Below, one piece after another: positions 9,168 through 19,197 of a DNA stretch of 64,000 bases. The notes beneath the pieces were generated by a model that worked only from the letters and a program-made list of their open reading frames with translations, did no database searches and was not told where the DNA came from. Origin of the DNA: an uncultured Pseudomonadota bacterium. Its GTDB lineage: Bacteria; Pseudomonadota; Gammaproteobacteria; Methylococcales; Methylomonadaceae. The stretch's first letter is position 1. The number at the start of each line of letters is the position of its first letter. Where the stretch lies: NCBI GenBank assembly GCA_903834465.1, contig CAILJB010000091.1, positions 1-64,000 of the forward strand, read 5' to 3'. The position numbers and the translations under genes are program-made.

Positions 9168-9725
9168 TTATTTTATTTTAACCAGCGTACCGGTATCAAC
9201 TATTTGGCTTAAATGATCGATTTGCGAGTTCGTTAATGCAATACAACCGTGTGTCCAATCAAAAACTTCATGTACTCGCGCATTCGCGCTACCTAAGCCA
9301 TGAATGCCAATCTGTCCACCTAATGGTGTGTCTTGAGGTGGAATCTGATTACGTTGATGAGCCGACACAATCCGTCTATACATACCTTCGTTAATAATGC
9401 CTTTTTCGAACGCATTTTCGGCATCGTCAACCGAAGGATAGGTTAAGCCAAAAAATCGACGAAACGTGCTTTTTTCACCAATCCAACCGATTCGATATTC
9501 ACCGTGCGGCGTAATATTATCGCCACGATGCGTTTTCAAGCCCGCACCCCCACGCCCAATCGCAATACTTTCAAGCGTTTCAACCGTTTGTTCCCCTTTT
9601 TTGACTTCAATTTTTTTAGCTTTCGTATCAACCAATAACCAAACCTGATTTGGATAAACCTCCGTCGCGGCAATAACCGGCACAGCAAATAAACTAAAAC
9701 ATAACAATAAATAAGCGCGTAACAT
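9168..9725 (-). CDS. L,D-transpeptidase (YkuD/ErfK family)
   Basis: A 185-residue secreted YkuD-fold protein. The signal peptide (MLRAYLLLCFSLFAVPVIAA) is followed by the catalytic domain, with the motif IGIHGLG...HEVFDWTHGCIAL near the C terminus carrying the conserved His, His and Cys. Such enzymes make 3-3 cross-links or attach Braun-type lipoproteins to peptidoglycan. The ATG at 9725 has an AGAGGAA ribosome site and begins the signal peptide; the frame extends 18 codons upstream but without support. Its neighbour is a candidate substrate lipoprotein. No LysM domain is present. Confidence 0.92.
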   Translation of the reverse strand: MLRAYLLLCFSLFAVPVIAATEVYPNQVWLLVDTKAKKIEVKKGEQTVETLESIAIGRGGAGLKTHRGDNITPHGEYRIGWIGEKSTFRRFFGLTYPSVDDAENAFEKGIINEGMYRRIVSAHQRNQIPPQDTPLGGQIGIHGLGSANARVHEVFDWTHGCIALTNSQIDHLSQIVDTGTLVKIK

Positions 9726-9764
9726 ATTTCCTCTACACTGAAAGCTGGTTTTGGTGTACTTTAA

Positions 9765-11432
<1,668 letters not shown>

Positions 11433-11442
11433 ACTGTTGCTT

Positions 11443-11472
11443 AAAAAAAGCCCCACTATTTTCATAGTGGGG
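11443..11472 (-). terminator. Hairpin between pgm and hypE with its T-tract on the opposite strand
   Basis: A perfect 8-bp stem CCCCACTA / TAGTGGGG with a 6-nt loop. On the plus strand it is preceded by seven A and followed by TGAATGC, so it lacks a U-tract in the direction of pgm. On the minus strand it is followed by CTTTTTTT. It therefore looks like a terminator for leftward transcription, although no leftward gene lies just upstream of it. Confidence 0.6.
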
Positions 11473-11517
11473 TGAATGCTAATCGTAAGCTGTTAATTTC
11501 CTGACGGTATAATTTTT

Positions 11518-12564
11518 ATGACTGATTTCACTCTCAACTGCCCTACTCCGCTGCATTATGAACAAATCGTACTAGCTCATGGCGGCGGCGGACGGTTAAT
11601 GCAACAACTGTTAGATTCCACCGTTCAACCGATTTTTAATAATTCATTGCTACAACAAAAACAAGATTGCGCCGTTTTTCCCATTGGTGAACAAAAGTTA
11701 GCCTTTACCACCGATTCGTATGTGATTAACCCCGTGTTTTTTGCTGGTGGTGATATTGGCAAATTGGCGGTGTGCGGCACGTTAAACGATTTAGCAATGA
11801 GTGGCGCGAAACCATTGTATTTAAGCTGTGGTTTGATTTTAGAAGAAGGTTTTGCCATTGCAGATTTAAAACGCATTTTGCAATCGATGCACGACACCGC
11901 TCAAGCAGCAGGTGTATCAATTGTCACAGGCGATACGAAAGTTGTCGATAAAGGCAAAGGCGACGGTATTTATATCAACACCGCAGGAATCGGAGCAGTT
12001 GCTTCCGATGTGAATATCGCGCCACAACGCATTCAAGTCGGTGACAGCATCATCATTAACAGCGACATTGCCCGTCATGGCATGGCAATTATGTTAGCGC
12101 GTGAAGGTGTGGCGTTTGACAGCCAAATTCAAAGCGATTGCGCCGATTTATCAGGTTTAGTGCAGGAATTAGTTGCGGCTAAATTGGATTTACATTGTTT
12201 GCGAGATTTAACACGCGGAGGTTTAGCGAGTGGTTTATTGGAATTGGCGGCGACATCTGAACAACGTTTTGCCATTCAAGAAACGAAAATCCCCATTCAC
12301 GAAGATGTAAACAGTGCCTGCGAAATTTTAGGCTTTGACCCGTTGTATGTGGCAAACGAAGCCTGTTTTGTCTTATTTGTGTCACCAGAAGAAACCGAAA
12401 AAACCTTAGAGTTATTGCGTCAACATCCGCTCGGACACCAAGCGCAACAAATTGGGACGGTTACAAATGTGGATAAAAATGGCACGGTCGTATTAGAAAC
12501 CGCGATGGGCGTGGCTCGGCAATTGATGTTACTCAGCGGTGAGCAACTGCTGCGAATTTGCTAA
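11518..12564 (+). CDS. hypE: Hydrogenase maturation protein HypE
   Basis: A 348-residue ATP-dependent dehydratase that converts the S-carbamoyl group on its own C-terminal Cys to thiocyanate, the CN ligand source for the [NiFe]-hydrogenase active site. Visible are the N-terminal LAHGGGGRLMQQL and the PurM-like ATP-binding region (VTGDTKVV, DLTRGGLASGLLELA). The C terminus ends LLRIC, keeping the essential terminal Arg-Ile-Cys. No other hyp gene or hydrogenase subunit is in the window, so hypE is detached from its usual cluster or is the downstream remnant of one. No strong ribosome site was seen. Confidence 0.94.
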   Translation: MTDFTLNCPTPLHYEQIVLAHGGGGRLMQQLLDSTVQPIFNNSLLQQKQDCAVFPIGEQKLAFTTDSYVINPVFFAGGDIGKLAVCGTLNDLAMSGAKPLYLSCGLILEEGFAIADLKRILQSMHDTAQAAGVSIVTGDTKVVDKGKGDGIYINTAGIGAVASDVNIAPQRIQVGDSIIINSDIARHGMAIMLAREGVAFDSQIQSDCADLSGLVQELVAAKLDLHCLRDLTRGGLASGLLELAATSEQRFAIQETKIPIHEDVNSACEILGFDPLYVANEACFVLFVSPEETEKTLELLRQHPLGHQAQQIGTVTNVDKNGTVVLETAMGVARQLMLLSGEQLLRIC

Positions 12565-13088
12565 CCTTTTTCGATAAATTCCAGCGTTCGTTCAGGCAAA
12601 ATTTCTTTATTTTCCCCTTCCAAATAGAGCCGCGCATCTTCGTGAACCGTTGACATAAAACGGATAAGTTGGATTTCGCGGCGCATTTTTTCTTCAAATT
12701 CGGTAGTTTCCCACATTTCATTGAGCAAATATTTTGCATGATGATGAATGGTAAACGCGACCGCTTCGGGCAAATGCGTGTAACTACTTTGAATGGAATC
12801 TTTGAGTTGGTCGAGCGAGGCGAGATATTGTTTGTAATCTTTAACGTCTTGTTTACATTTTGTTTTAAACATCAGCAATTCGGCATTGTGCTGGGTTTGC
12901 AAAATCGTTAATTCATGTTTTAACTGGCGGCTACGTTTTTTTAATTCGGCAATTAAGGCTTTTTCCGCTAATACTTGCGCCTGTCTTAACGAGGCTTGCT
13001 GGGCTTGATTATCGTTTTTCCATTTTAAATTTTCGGTTTTAAGCGAGTGAACAGTGGTCACGATATTTAAGAGCCAGTTTTTCAACAT
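12561..13088 (-). CDS. Hypothetical coiled-coil protein
   Basis: 175 residues, not recognised. An N-terminal stretch (about 1-105) is Gln/Lys/Glu-rich and predicted helical/coiled-coil (QAQVLAEKALIAELKKRS), followed by a compact segment with HHHAKYLLNEMWETTEF. There is no signal peptide or membrane segment. It is the last gene of a probable slyX-membrane protein-this gene unit (2-bp gap to the upstream gene). It ends convergently with hypE, overlapping it by 4 bp. Function unknown. Confidence 0.7.
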   Translation of the reverse strand: MLKNWLLNIVTTVHSLKTENLKWKNDNQAQQASLRQAQVLAEKALIAELKKRSRQLKHELTILQTQHNAELLMFKTKCKQDVKDYKQYLASLDQLKDSIQSSYTHLPEAVAFTIHHHAKYLLNEMWETTEFEEKMRREIQLIRFMSTVHEDARLYLEGENKEILPERTLEFIEKG

Positions 13089-13090
13089 AG

Positions 13091-13621
13091 TTATTTGCCA
13101 GTAAGAGTTACTATTTTTTGATGCAATTCTAACAGAGCTTGCTCATTTTGTTTCAGCCGATAACGGCGATTTTCATCTTGTAATTGTGAAAAATGATCTT
13201 TAGAAAGCAAATGTTTGATACGCTGCAAATCCCGTTCAATTGCCGCTGACAGCGCGTTAATTTGTTGTCGATTATTTTCTTCGAGCAGGCGTTTACGTTG
13301 CCGTTCTTTGAAATATGTCAATTGCAGGCGTTGAAAATGTAGCAAACGTTGGCGATGCGAGCGTTTATTTTTTATAAAAAGAAGTTCGCGTTGACCGTGT
13401 TGTTCAGCCGAAAAATAATGCCTTAGTACATGCCAAAAACGTTGCAAAATTCCAAACATGCCCGCGAAAATCAATAGTCCAAATCCCACGAGTAGCACGA
13501 ATGCCGCTAACTGCGTCGCGAAAGCGGCAAAAATGATAAAAGTGAAAATAAGTAATACTTTCGCCACGATAAATAGCGGCAAACACAGCAATATCAGCAG
13601 CAATGCCGCTCTAATTAGCAT
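13091..13621 (-). CDS. Hypothetical membrane protein with a basic helical tail
   Basis: 176 residues, not recognised. Two adjacent hydrophobic helices (about residues 3-28 and 32-62, ALLLILLCLPLFIVAKVLLI...) anchor it in the membrane. The rest is a soluble, Arg/Gln/Lys-rich helical tail (KERQRKRLLEENNRQQ) likely forming a coiled coil. It lies between slyX and the coiled-coil gene, with very short gaps on both sides. The coiled-coil neighbour could be a partner, but this rests on adjacency only. Confidence 0.7.
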   Translation of the reverse strand: MLIRAALLLILLCLPLFIVAKVLLIFTFIIFAAFATQLAAFVLLVGFGLLIFAGMFGILQRFWHVLRHYFSAEQHGQRELLFIKNKRSHRQRLLHFQRLQLTYFKERQRKRLLEENNRQQINALSAAIERDLQRIKHLLSKDHFSQLQDENRRYRLKQNEQALLELHQKIVTLTGK

Positions 13622-13630
13622 AAGAAACGC

Positions 13631-13840
13631 TTAATAATGCGGCGGAATTTCATGCATTGGCGACGATTCTTCGGGCATCTTTAATGCCAAACTGCTAACC
13701 CGCTCGTGCATAGTTTTATAGGCACGTTCGAGTCGGTCAATTTGTTGTTGTTGCGTGGCGATAATAGTATTTAACGTTTGCAACAAATCGTCTTGATAGG
13801 CGACTTTAATTTCTAATTCAATGAGCCGATTTTCAGTCAT
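13631..13840 (-). CDS. slyX: SlyX family protein
   Basis: A 69-residue coiled-coil protein with the SlyX layout: an N-terminal helical segment RLIELEIKVAYQDDLLQTLN, a Gln-rich middle, and the characteristic Pro-rich end IPPHY. SlyX is widespread in gammaproteobacteria and of unknown role. First gene of a three-gene unit and 5 bp downstream of the OFA transporter gene, so possibly co-transcribed with it. Confidence 0.87.
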   Translation of the reverse strand: MTENRLIELEIKVAYQDDLLQTLNTIIATQQQQIDRLERAYKTMHERVSSLALKMPEESSPMHEIPPHY

Positions 13841-13845
13841 AGTCG

Positions 13846-15483
13846 TTATACAAAAAACTTGCTTACATTCATGAGTGTTTTATAAACGCCCCACGCCAAC
13901 GGAATGCCAACAATTGTCCACGCTGCATAAACTAAAACCATCGGTGTTGATTTCACCATATCGTCTGTTTCATCTGCACTTACTTCTTCTTCATGAATTT
14001 TGTCTTGCGCTAAATGTTTTTCATGGGCGAGTTCGTCAGGAGACATAAACCATTTTTCGTCAACGGGACGAATTAGCACGTTACAAATCAATCCGACAAT
14101 CAAAAGTCCCGCCAAAATCCACATAGTTTGGTTATAAACTTGTTCGCGCGGAATGCCTAAACCAAGTTGGTAATCGCGCATGTAATTAACAATCACTGGG
14201 CCTAAAACACCGGCGGTTGCCCATGCAGTGAGTAAGCGACCGTGAATTGCACCGACCATTTGTGTGCCGAATAAATCTGCCAAATAAGCCGGAACAGTTG
14301 CAAATGCGCCGCCATACATGCTTAAAATCAAACACAATGCCGCCACAAATAACAATTTATTGCCTGCCATCGCGCTGCCAGAAACGCTTAAATACAACAC
14401 ACTGCCGACTACAAAAAACACCATGAACGTTAATTTACGTCCTAATTTATCCGACAAACTGCCCCAGAAAAAACGTCCACCGATATTGAATAAACTCAAT
14501 AACGCTGTAAAACCTGCGGCAACCGTGGCAATCGTCGCTAATTCGGGTTTATCTAATTCGCTGTAAGTTTTTGCTAAACCAATCAATTGTCCGCCAAAAA
14601 CCTCTTGTAACATCGGCGATGACATGCCAATGACACCAATTCCCGCACTGACATTCATGCACAATGCGCCCCACAGCAACCAAAATTGTTTAATTTTGAA
14701 TACGTTTTTAACGTGAACGTGATGCGGCGTAACCATTTTGTTTTCAGTCAATGACACAGATGGTATCCAGCCAGCAGGTTGCCAGCCTGAAACAGGCAAA
14801 CGATACGTCATCGCGCCAGCCATCATGAAGATAAAATAAATCCCCGCCATGGCAATAAATGTTGGCATTACGCCCACATCGGTTTCACTGGCAAAATGTC
14901 CCATGAGTAATGTCGCTAATGGTGAACCAATCATCGCGCCACCGCCAAAGCCCATAATTGCCATACCGGTCGCCATACCGCGACGGTCAGGAAACCATTT
15001 TATGAGCATCGACACCGGCGAAATATAGCCCAAACCTAAACCGATACCGCCAATCACGCCAGAACCCAGCAACATAAGCCAGAACTGGTGCGTGTAAATA
15101 CCTAATGCCGATAGCAACATCCCACCGCACCAACATACCGCACTCACAACCCCAGCGCGACGAGGCCCGACGTGTTCAAGCCAACCGCCCCAAAGTGCTG
15201 CCGATGAACCTAAAAATACGAAAAATAACGTGTACATCCAACCCAGCGTGGAAATCTTCCAATCGCAAGTGGTTACGAATAATTCGGCAAAAAAGCCCAC
15301 GTCCACAGGACAAGCCACGCTTTGTTTAATCCCAATGGCTTTGGAAAGCGGCAACCAAAATACCGAAAAGCCATACGCCATACCAATACATAAATGAATT
15401 GCTAACGCCGCCGGCGGCATGAGCCAACGGTTAAAACCTGCGCCCGCAATCGTGTGTTTTTTATCTAAAAAATCGAGTGTCAT
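13846..15483 (-). CDS. OFA (oxalate/formate antiporter) family MFS transporter
   Basis: A 545-residue major-facilitator protein with about 12 membrane helices. It begins with RWLMPPAALAIHLCIGMAYG, typical of the OFA family, and has the loop motif KWFPDRRGMATGMAIMGFG and a second-half GRFFWGSLSDKLGRK. An inserted cytoplasmic loop after helix 6 and a charged C-terminal region account for the larger size. OFA proteins exchange small organic anions (oxalate, formate, lactate, pyruvate); the substrate here is unknown. It lies downstream of aspS on the same strand with a 66-bp gap. Confidence 0.9.
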   Translation of the reverse strand: MTLDFLDKKHTIAGAGFNRWLMPPAALAIHLCIGMAYGFSVFWLPLSKAIGIKQSVACPVDVGFFAELFVTTCDWKISTLGWMYTLFFVFLGSSAALWGGWLEHVGPRRAGVVSAVCWCGGMLLSALGIYTHQFWLMLLGSGVIGGIGLGLGYISPVSMLIKWFPDRRGMATGMAIMGFGGGAMIGSPLATLLMGHFASETDVGVMPTFIAMAGIYFIFMMAGAMTYRLPVSGWQPAGWIPSVSLTENKMVTPHHVHVKNVFKIKQFWLLWGALCMNVSAGIGVIGMSSPMLQEVFGGQLIGLAKTYSELDKPELATIATVAAGFTALLSLFNIGGRFFWGSLSDKLGRKLTFMVFFVVGSVLYLSVSGSAMAGNKLLFVAALCLILSMYGGAFATVPAYLADLFGTQMVGAIHGRLLTAWATAGVLGPVIVNYMRDYQLGLGIPREQVYNQTMWILAGLLIVGLICNVLIRPVDEKWFMSPDELAHEKHLAQDKIHEEEVSADETDDMVKSTPMVLVYAAWTIVGIPLAWGVYKTLMNVSKFFV

Positions 15484-15549
15484 AAATAATTTTATACGGT
15501 TAGTGTTTACGGTGAGCCGCTTTCGCTACCCACCGCAACGTCTTAAAAT

Positions 15550-17337
15550 TTAAACCTTTTCTTTCGCTGCAGGTTTAATTAACCGGATGCCCAACTCTTT
15601 CAATTGTTCGTCGGTTACAACCGCAGGCGCACTCACTAATGGACACGCGGCAGATTGCGTTTTTGGGAAGGCAATTACGTCACGAATTGAATGTGAACCG
15701 GTCATCAACATGACTAATCTATCCAAACCGAACGCCAAACCACCGTGTGGTGGCGCACCGTATTTCAACGCATCCAGCAAGAAGCCGAATTTTTCACGCG
15801 CTTCATCTTCACCAATACCTAAAATTTCAAACACGGTTTGCTGCATCGCTGGGCGATTGATACGAATTGAACCGCCGCCGACTTCTGTGCCGTTCAACAC
15901 TAAATCGTAAGCGCGTGATAATGCCGTCGCTGGATTTGCTTTTAAATCTTCAACGCTGCAACTTGGCGCAGTGAATGGATGATGAATGGCGTTGAAACGT
16001 CCGGCTTTTTCATCCCAATCGAACATTGGGAAATCAACCACCCAAACCGGTTTCCAATCGCCTTGAATCAAATTCAAATCATGACCCAATTTAACGCGCA
16101 ACGCGCCCATTGCTTCGTTTACAACTGTGGTTTTATCTGCACCGAAGAAAATTAAATCTCCATTTTGCGCGCCCGTTTTCGCTAACACATTCGCCCAAAC
16201 CTCAGCCGGTGCAAATTTCACAATCGGCGATTGCAAACCGTCAATGCCTGCATTTAAATCGTTGACTTTGATATACGCCAAGCCTTTCGCGCCATAAATA
16301 CTGACAAATTTGGTTAATTCGTCAATGTCTTTGCGGCTTAATAATTCGCCACCATTCGGCACGCGCAATGCGGCAATTCGACCTTTTGGATCATTTGCAG
16401 GCGCAGAAAATACTTTGAATTCGACATCTTTCATGAATTCGCCAATATCAACGAGTTCTAACGGAATGCGTAAATCTGGACGATCGACACCAAAACGCGA
16501 CATTGATTCAGCGTAAGTCATCCGTGGGAAAACCGCATCAAGTTGCACGTTAATCACTTTTGCAAATAACTGACGAATCATCTCTTCCATCACATTCATG
16601 ATTTGTTCTTCGGTCATGAATGACGTTTCAATATCGAGCTGGGTAAATTCGGGTTGGCGGTCAGCGCGTAAATCTTCGTCGCGGAAACAACGCACCACTT
16701 GATAATAACGGTCGAATCCGGCGATCATCAGCATTTGTTTATAAAGCTGTGGCGATTGTGGCAACGCAAAAAATGAATTTTCGTGTGTACGACTTGGCAC
16801 AATGTAATCGCGTGCGCCTTCTGGCGTTGCTTTAGTTAAATAAGGCGTTTCGATTTCGAAAAAGTCGTTATCATCCAAATAATTACGCAATACGCACGTC
16901 ACATCACGACGCACTTTCATTTTTTCCTGCATTGCCGTTTTACGCAAATCCAAATAACGATAGCGCAAACGCAATTCTTCATTCACTTCGATGTCGCTTT
17001 CAATCGGGAATGGCGGTGTTTCGGATTCATTCAAAACAACGATGCTTTTCGCCAAAATTTCGATTTCGCCTGAGTGCATATTTTTGTTAATCGTGCCTTC
17101 GGGACGATGACGCACTACGCCTGAAATTTGCAACACATATTCGCTACGAACGTGTTCGGCAATAGCAAATTGTTCAGCTAAATCTGGGTCAAAAACGACT
17201 TGCACTAAACCCGCGCGGTCGCGTAAATCAATGAAAATAACACCGCCATGATCGCGGCGGCGATGCACCCAACCACAAATTGTTACAGTTTGGTCAAGTT
17301 GTTGAGTGTTCAATTCGCCACATTTGTGGGTACGCAT
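15550..17337 (-). CDS. aspS: Aspartyl-tRNA synthetase, probably non-discriminating (Asp/Asn)
   Basis: A 595-residue bacterial-type class II synthetase with an N-terminal OB-fold anticodon-binding domain, catalytic core and GAD insertion. Class II motif 2 is [19 protein letters not shown] and motif 3 is [12 protein letters not shown]. The OB-fold has [10 protein letters not shown] with His where discriminating enzymes such as that of E. coli have Leu (RRDLGS). Known work on related enzymes links this His to charging of both tRNA-Asp and tRNA-Asn, with GatCAB then making Asn-tRNA, so relaxed specificity is inferred. It follows fmdB with a 39-bp gap, the order seen in many gammaproteobacteria. 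Confidence 0.97.
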   Translation of the reverse strand: MRTHKCGELNTQQLDQTVTICGWVHRRRDHGGVIFIDLRDRAGLVQVVFDPDLAEQFAIAEHVRSEYVLQISGVVRHRPEGTINKNMHSGEIEILAKSIVVLNESETPPFPIESDIEVNEELRLRYRYLDLRKTAMQEKMKVRRDVTCVLRNYLDDNDFFEIETPYLTKATPEGARDYIVPSRTHENSFFALPQSPQLYKQMLMIAGFDRYYQVVRCFRDEDLRADRQPEFTQLDIETSFMTEEQIMNVMEEMIRQLFAKVINVQLDAVFPRMTYAESMSRFGVDRPDLRIPLELVDIGEFMKDVEFKVFSAPANDPKGRIAALRVPNGGELLSRKDIDELTKFVSIYGAKGLAYIKVNDLNAGIDGLQSPIVKFAPAEVWANVLAKTGAQNGDLIFFGADKTTVVNEAMGALRVKLGHDLNLIQGDWKPVWVVDFPMFDWDEKAGRFNAIHHPFTAPSCSVEDLKANPATALSRAYDLVLNGTEVGGGSIRINRPAMQQTVFEILGIGEDEAREKFGFLLDALKYGAPPHGGLAFGLDRLVMLMTGSHSIRDVIAFPKTQSAACPLVSAPAVVTDEQLKELGIRLIKPAAKEKV

Positions 17338-17376
17338 AAGTTTTTCCTGTTGAGGTTAAAAAGAAGATTTTTGTAA

Positions 17377-17637
17377 TTATTGGCAACCGCCACCCGAACA
17401 GTTGCCAGAGGAACAACTTGACGGTGCAGAATCGGTGGCGACATTTTTTTTCGTGCCGCTTTTGAAATCGGTTTCATACCAGCCAGAACCTTTTAAGCGA
17501 AAACCCGCCGCCGAAATTTTTTTAACTAATTCCGATTTTTCGCATACGGGGCAATCTTTAAGCGGTTCAGCACTTAATTTTTGTAAGGCTTCGTGTTCGT
17601 GACCACATGCTTTGCATTGATATTCGTAAATGGGCAT
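17377..17637 (-). CDS. FmdB-family zinc-ribbon protein
   Basis: An 86-residue protein beginning MPIYEYQCKACGHEHE, the FmdB regulatory-protein signature, with CxxC at 9-12 and CPVC near 31-34 forming a zinc ribbon. The C-terminal tail is Ser/Gly/Cys-rich (SSCSSGNCSGGGCQ), which is frequent in this family. Function is not established; it is often upstream of aspS, as here, and may be co-transcribed with it. Confidence 0.93.
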   Translation of the reverse strand: MPIYEYQCKACGHEHEALQKLSAEPLKDCPVCEKSELVKKISAAGFRLKGSGWYETDFKSGTKKNVATDSAPSSCSSGNCSGGGCQ

Positions 17638-17735
17638 TTTTGTAACTCCAAAAATAGAAAAGATGACGCTAATTATTCATTTTTCAAGGCGATAGCCTAT
17701 AGAATGTGTCTATTTTACAGATTTAGGATGCAATT

Positions 17736-18755
17736 ATGAAAACATTGACCATTACTCGACCAGATGATTGCCATTTACACGTTCGCAATGGCGCAATTTT
17801 AAAAACCGTTTTGCCGCACACAGCTCGCCAATTCGCAAGGGCGATTATTATGCCAAATCTCAAACCGCCGGTAACGACAGTCGCGCAGGCGTTGGCATAT
17901 CGAAATGAAATTTTGCAAGCGATTCCAGAAGGTGTGAATTTTACGCCATTGATGACATTGTATTTAACGGCAGCAACAACGCTTGAAGAAATTAAACGTG
18001 CCGCTGAATGCGAACATGTTTATGCGTTTAAACTTTATCCCGCAGGTGCAACGACCAATTCGGATGCGGGTGTTGCCGATGTAACCAAAATTTATCCCCT
18101 GCTCGCTGCGTTGGAAAAATACGATTTGCCGCTGCTCATTCATGGCGAAGTAACTGATGAAGACTGCGATATTTTCGACCGTGAGCGCGTTTTTATTGAA
18201 CGTTATTTGATAGACATTGTTAAAAATTTTCCGGCGTTGCGAATTGTTTTAGAACACGCGACCACAAAAGAAGCTGTTGAATTTGTAACTTCTGCAAGCA
18301 ACAAAATTGCCGCGACGATTACACCGCAACATTTATTGTTTAATCGAAATGCTATTTTAGCCGGTGGCATTAAACCGCATTATTATTGTTTGCCCATTTT
18401 GAAACGGGAAACGCATCGTCAAGCGTTAATTAACGCAGCAATCAGTGGCAATCCAAAGTTTTTTTTAGGCACAGACAGTGCGCCACATTTGACGCATTTA
18501 AAAGAAAATGCGTGTGGTTGTGCGGGTTGTTACAGTGCATTTGCAGCGTTGGAACTTTATGCACAAGCCTTTGAACAAGCGAATTCGCTTGATAAATTAG
18601 AAGGCTTTGCAAGTTTTTATGGCGCAGATTTTTATGGTTTGCCGCGAAATGTTGAAAAAGTGACCTTAGAAAAAACGGATTGGACAGTGCCGGCAAGTTA
18701 TGACAAGATAACGCCATTAAAATCAACGGAAATATTGTATTGGAAAATGGTTTAA
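17736..18755 (+). CDS. pyrC: Dihydroorotase (class II)
   Basis: A 339-residue amidohydrolase that cyclises N-carbamoyl-aspartate to dihydroorotate in pyrimidine synthesis. Zinc ligands are visible in RPDDCHLHVR (about 9-18), the carbamylated Lys in AFKLYPAGATTNSD (about residue 98), the His ligands in LIHGEV and LEHATT, and the catalytic Asp in FFLGTDSAPH. Length matches the E. coli PyrC type. It is a single gene, divergent from fmdB-aspS, followed by the tRNA cluster. Confidence 0.97.
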   Translation: MKTLTITRPDDCHLHVRNGAILKTVLPHTARQFARAIIMPNLKPPVTTVAQALAYRNEILQAIPEGVNFTPLMTLYLTAATTLEEIKRAAECEHVYAFKLYPAGATTNSDAGVADVTKIYPLLAALEKYDLPLLIHGEVTDEDCDIFDRERVFIERYLIDIVKNFPALRIVLEHATTKEAVEFVTSASNKIAATITPQHLLFNRNAILAGGIKPHYYCLPILKRETHRQALINAAISGNPKFFLGTDSAPHLTHLKENACGCAGCYSAFAALELYAQAFEQANSLDKLEGFASFYGADFYGLPRNVEKVTLEKTDWTVPASYDKITPLKSTEILYWKMV

Positions 18756-18822
18756 TTATTTGTTTTTTCAAAAAAAGCTGTTTATATTTACCAGAGAGAA
18801 ATAAATTATTTAAAAATAAAAA

Positions 18823-18851
18823 TTGACGACAAAAAGCTGACTGGTTATTAT
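18823..18851 (+). promoter_or_regulatory. Promoter of the tRNA-Pro/Arg/His cluster
   Basis: TTGACG (18823-18828), a 17-bp spacer, and TATTAT (18846-18851), followed by a GC-rich GTGCGCTC discriminator as in stringently controlled stable-RNA promoters. An A/T-rich stretch (about 18795-18822) upstream could act as an UP element. The expected start lies about 40 nt before the first tRNA. Confidence 0.85.
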
Positions 18852-18898
18852 GTGCGCTCTTGGTTCTGCGAACTAAGTCATTTCAAACAAAGATTATT

Positions 18899-18975
18899 CG
18901 GGGTATAGCGCAGTCTGGTAGCGCGCCTGCTTTGGGAGCAGGATGTCGGGAGTTCGAATCTCTCTACCCCGACCA
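18899..18975 (+). tRNA. tRNA-Pro (anticodon TGG)
   Basis: 77 nt with a complete cloverleaf: acceptor CGGGGTA / TACCCCG, anticodon stem CCTGC / GCAGG around loop TTTGGGA (anticodon TGG at 18933-18935), T-arm GTTCGAATC, and encoded ACCA end. First gene of a three-tRNA cluster. Confidence 0.97.
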
Positions 18976-18980
18976 ACTTT

Positions 18981-19057
18981 GCGCTTGTAGCTCAACTGGA
19001 TAGAGCACCAGCCTTCTAAGCTGGGGGTCGCAGGTTCGAGTCCTGCCAAGCGTACCA
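18981..19057 (+). tRNA. tRNA-Arg (anticodon TCT)
   Basis: 77 nt: acceptor GCGCTTG / CAAGCGT (G-U at the first pair), anticodon stem CCAGC / GCTGG around loop CTTCTAA giving anticodon TCT, T-arm GGTTCGAGTCC, and encoded CCA. It begins 5 nt after tRNA-Pro, so the two are processed from one transcript. Confidence 0.97.
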
Positions 19058-19097
19058 ATAAAAAAATCCTCGTTTTACAGTTTTACACATACGCTAT

Positions 19098-19174
19098 GGT
19101 GAGCGTAGCTCAGTTGGTAGAGTCCCGGATTGTGATTCCGGTTGTCGTGGGTTCGAGCCCCATCGTTCACCCCA
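19098..19174 (+). tRNA. tRNA-His (anticodon GTG)
   Basis: 77 nt including the extra G(-1) at 19098 that pairs with C73, the identity element of tRNA-His. Acceptor GTGAGCG / CGTTCAC, anticodon stem CCGGA / TCCGG around loop TTGTGAT giving GTG, and encoded CCA. It lies 40 nt after tRNA-Arg, and no clear terminator was seen after it. Confidence 0.97.
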
Positions 19175-19197
19175 TTAAATCAACATATTTCATCCCC

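Noticed and set aside
19098-19174. tRNA cluster as an integration site for an island
   Set aside because: bioA follows directly and no integrase or repeat of the tRNA 3' end was seen nearby.
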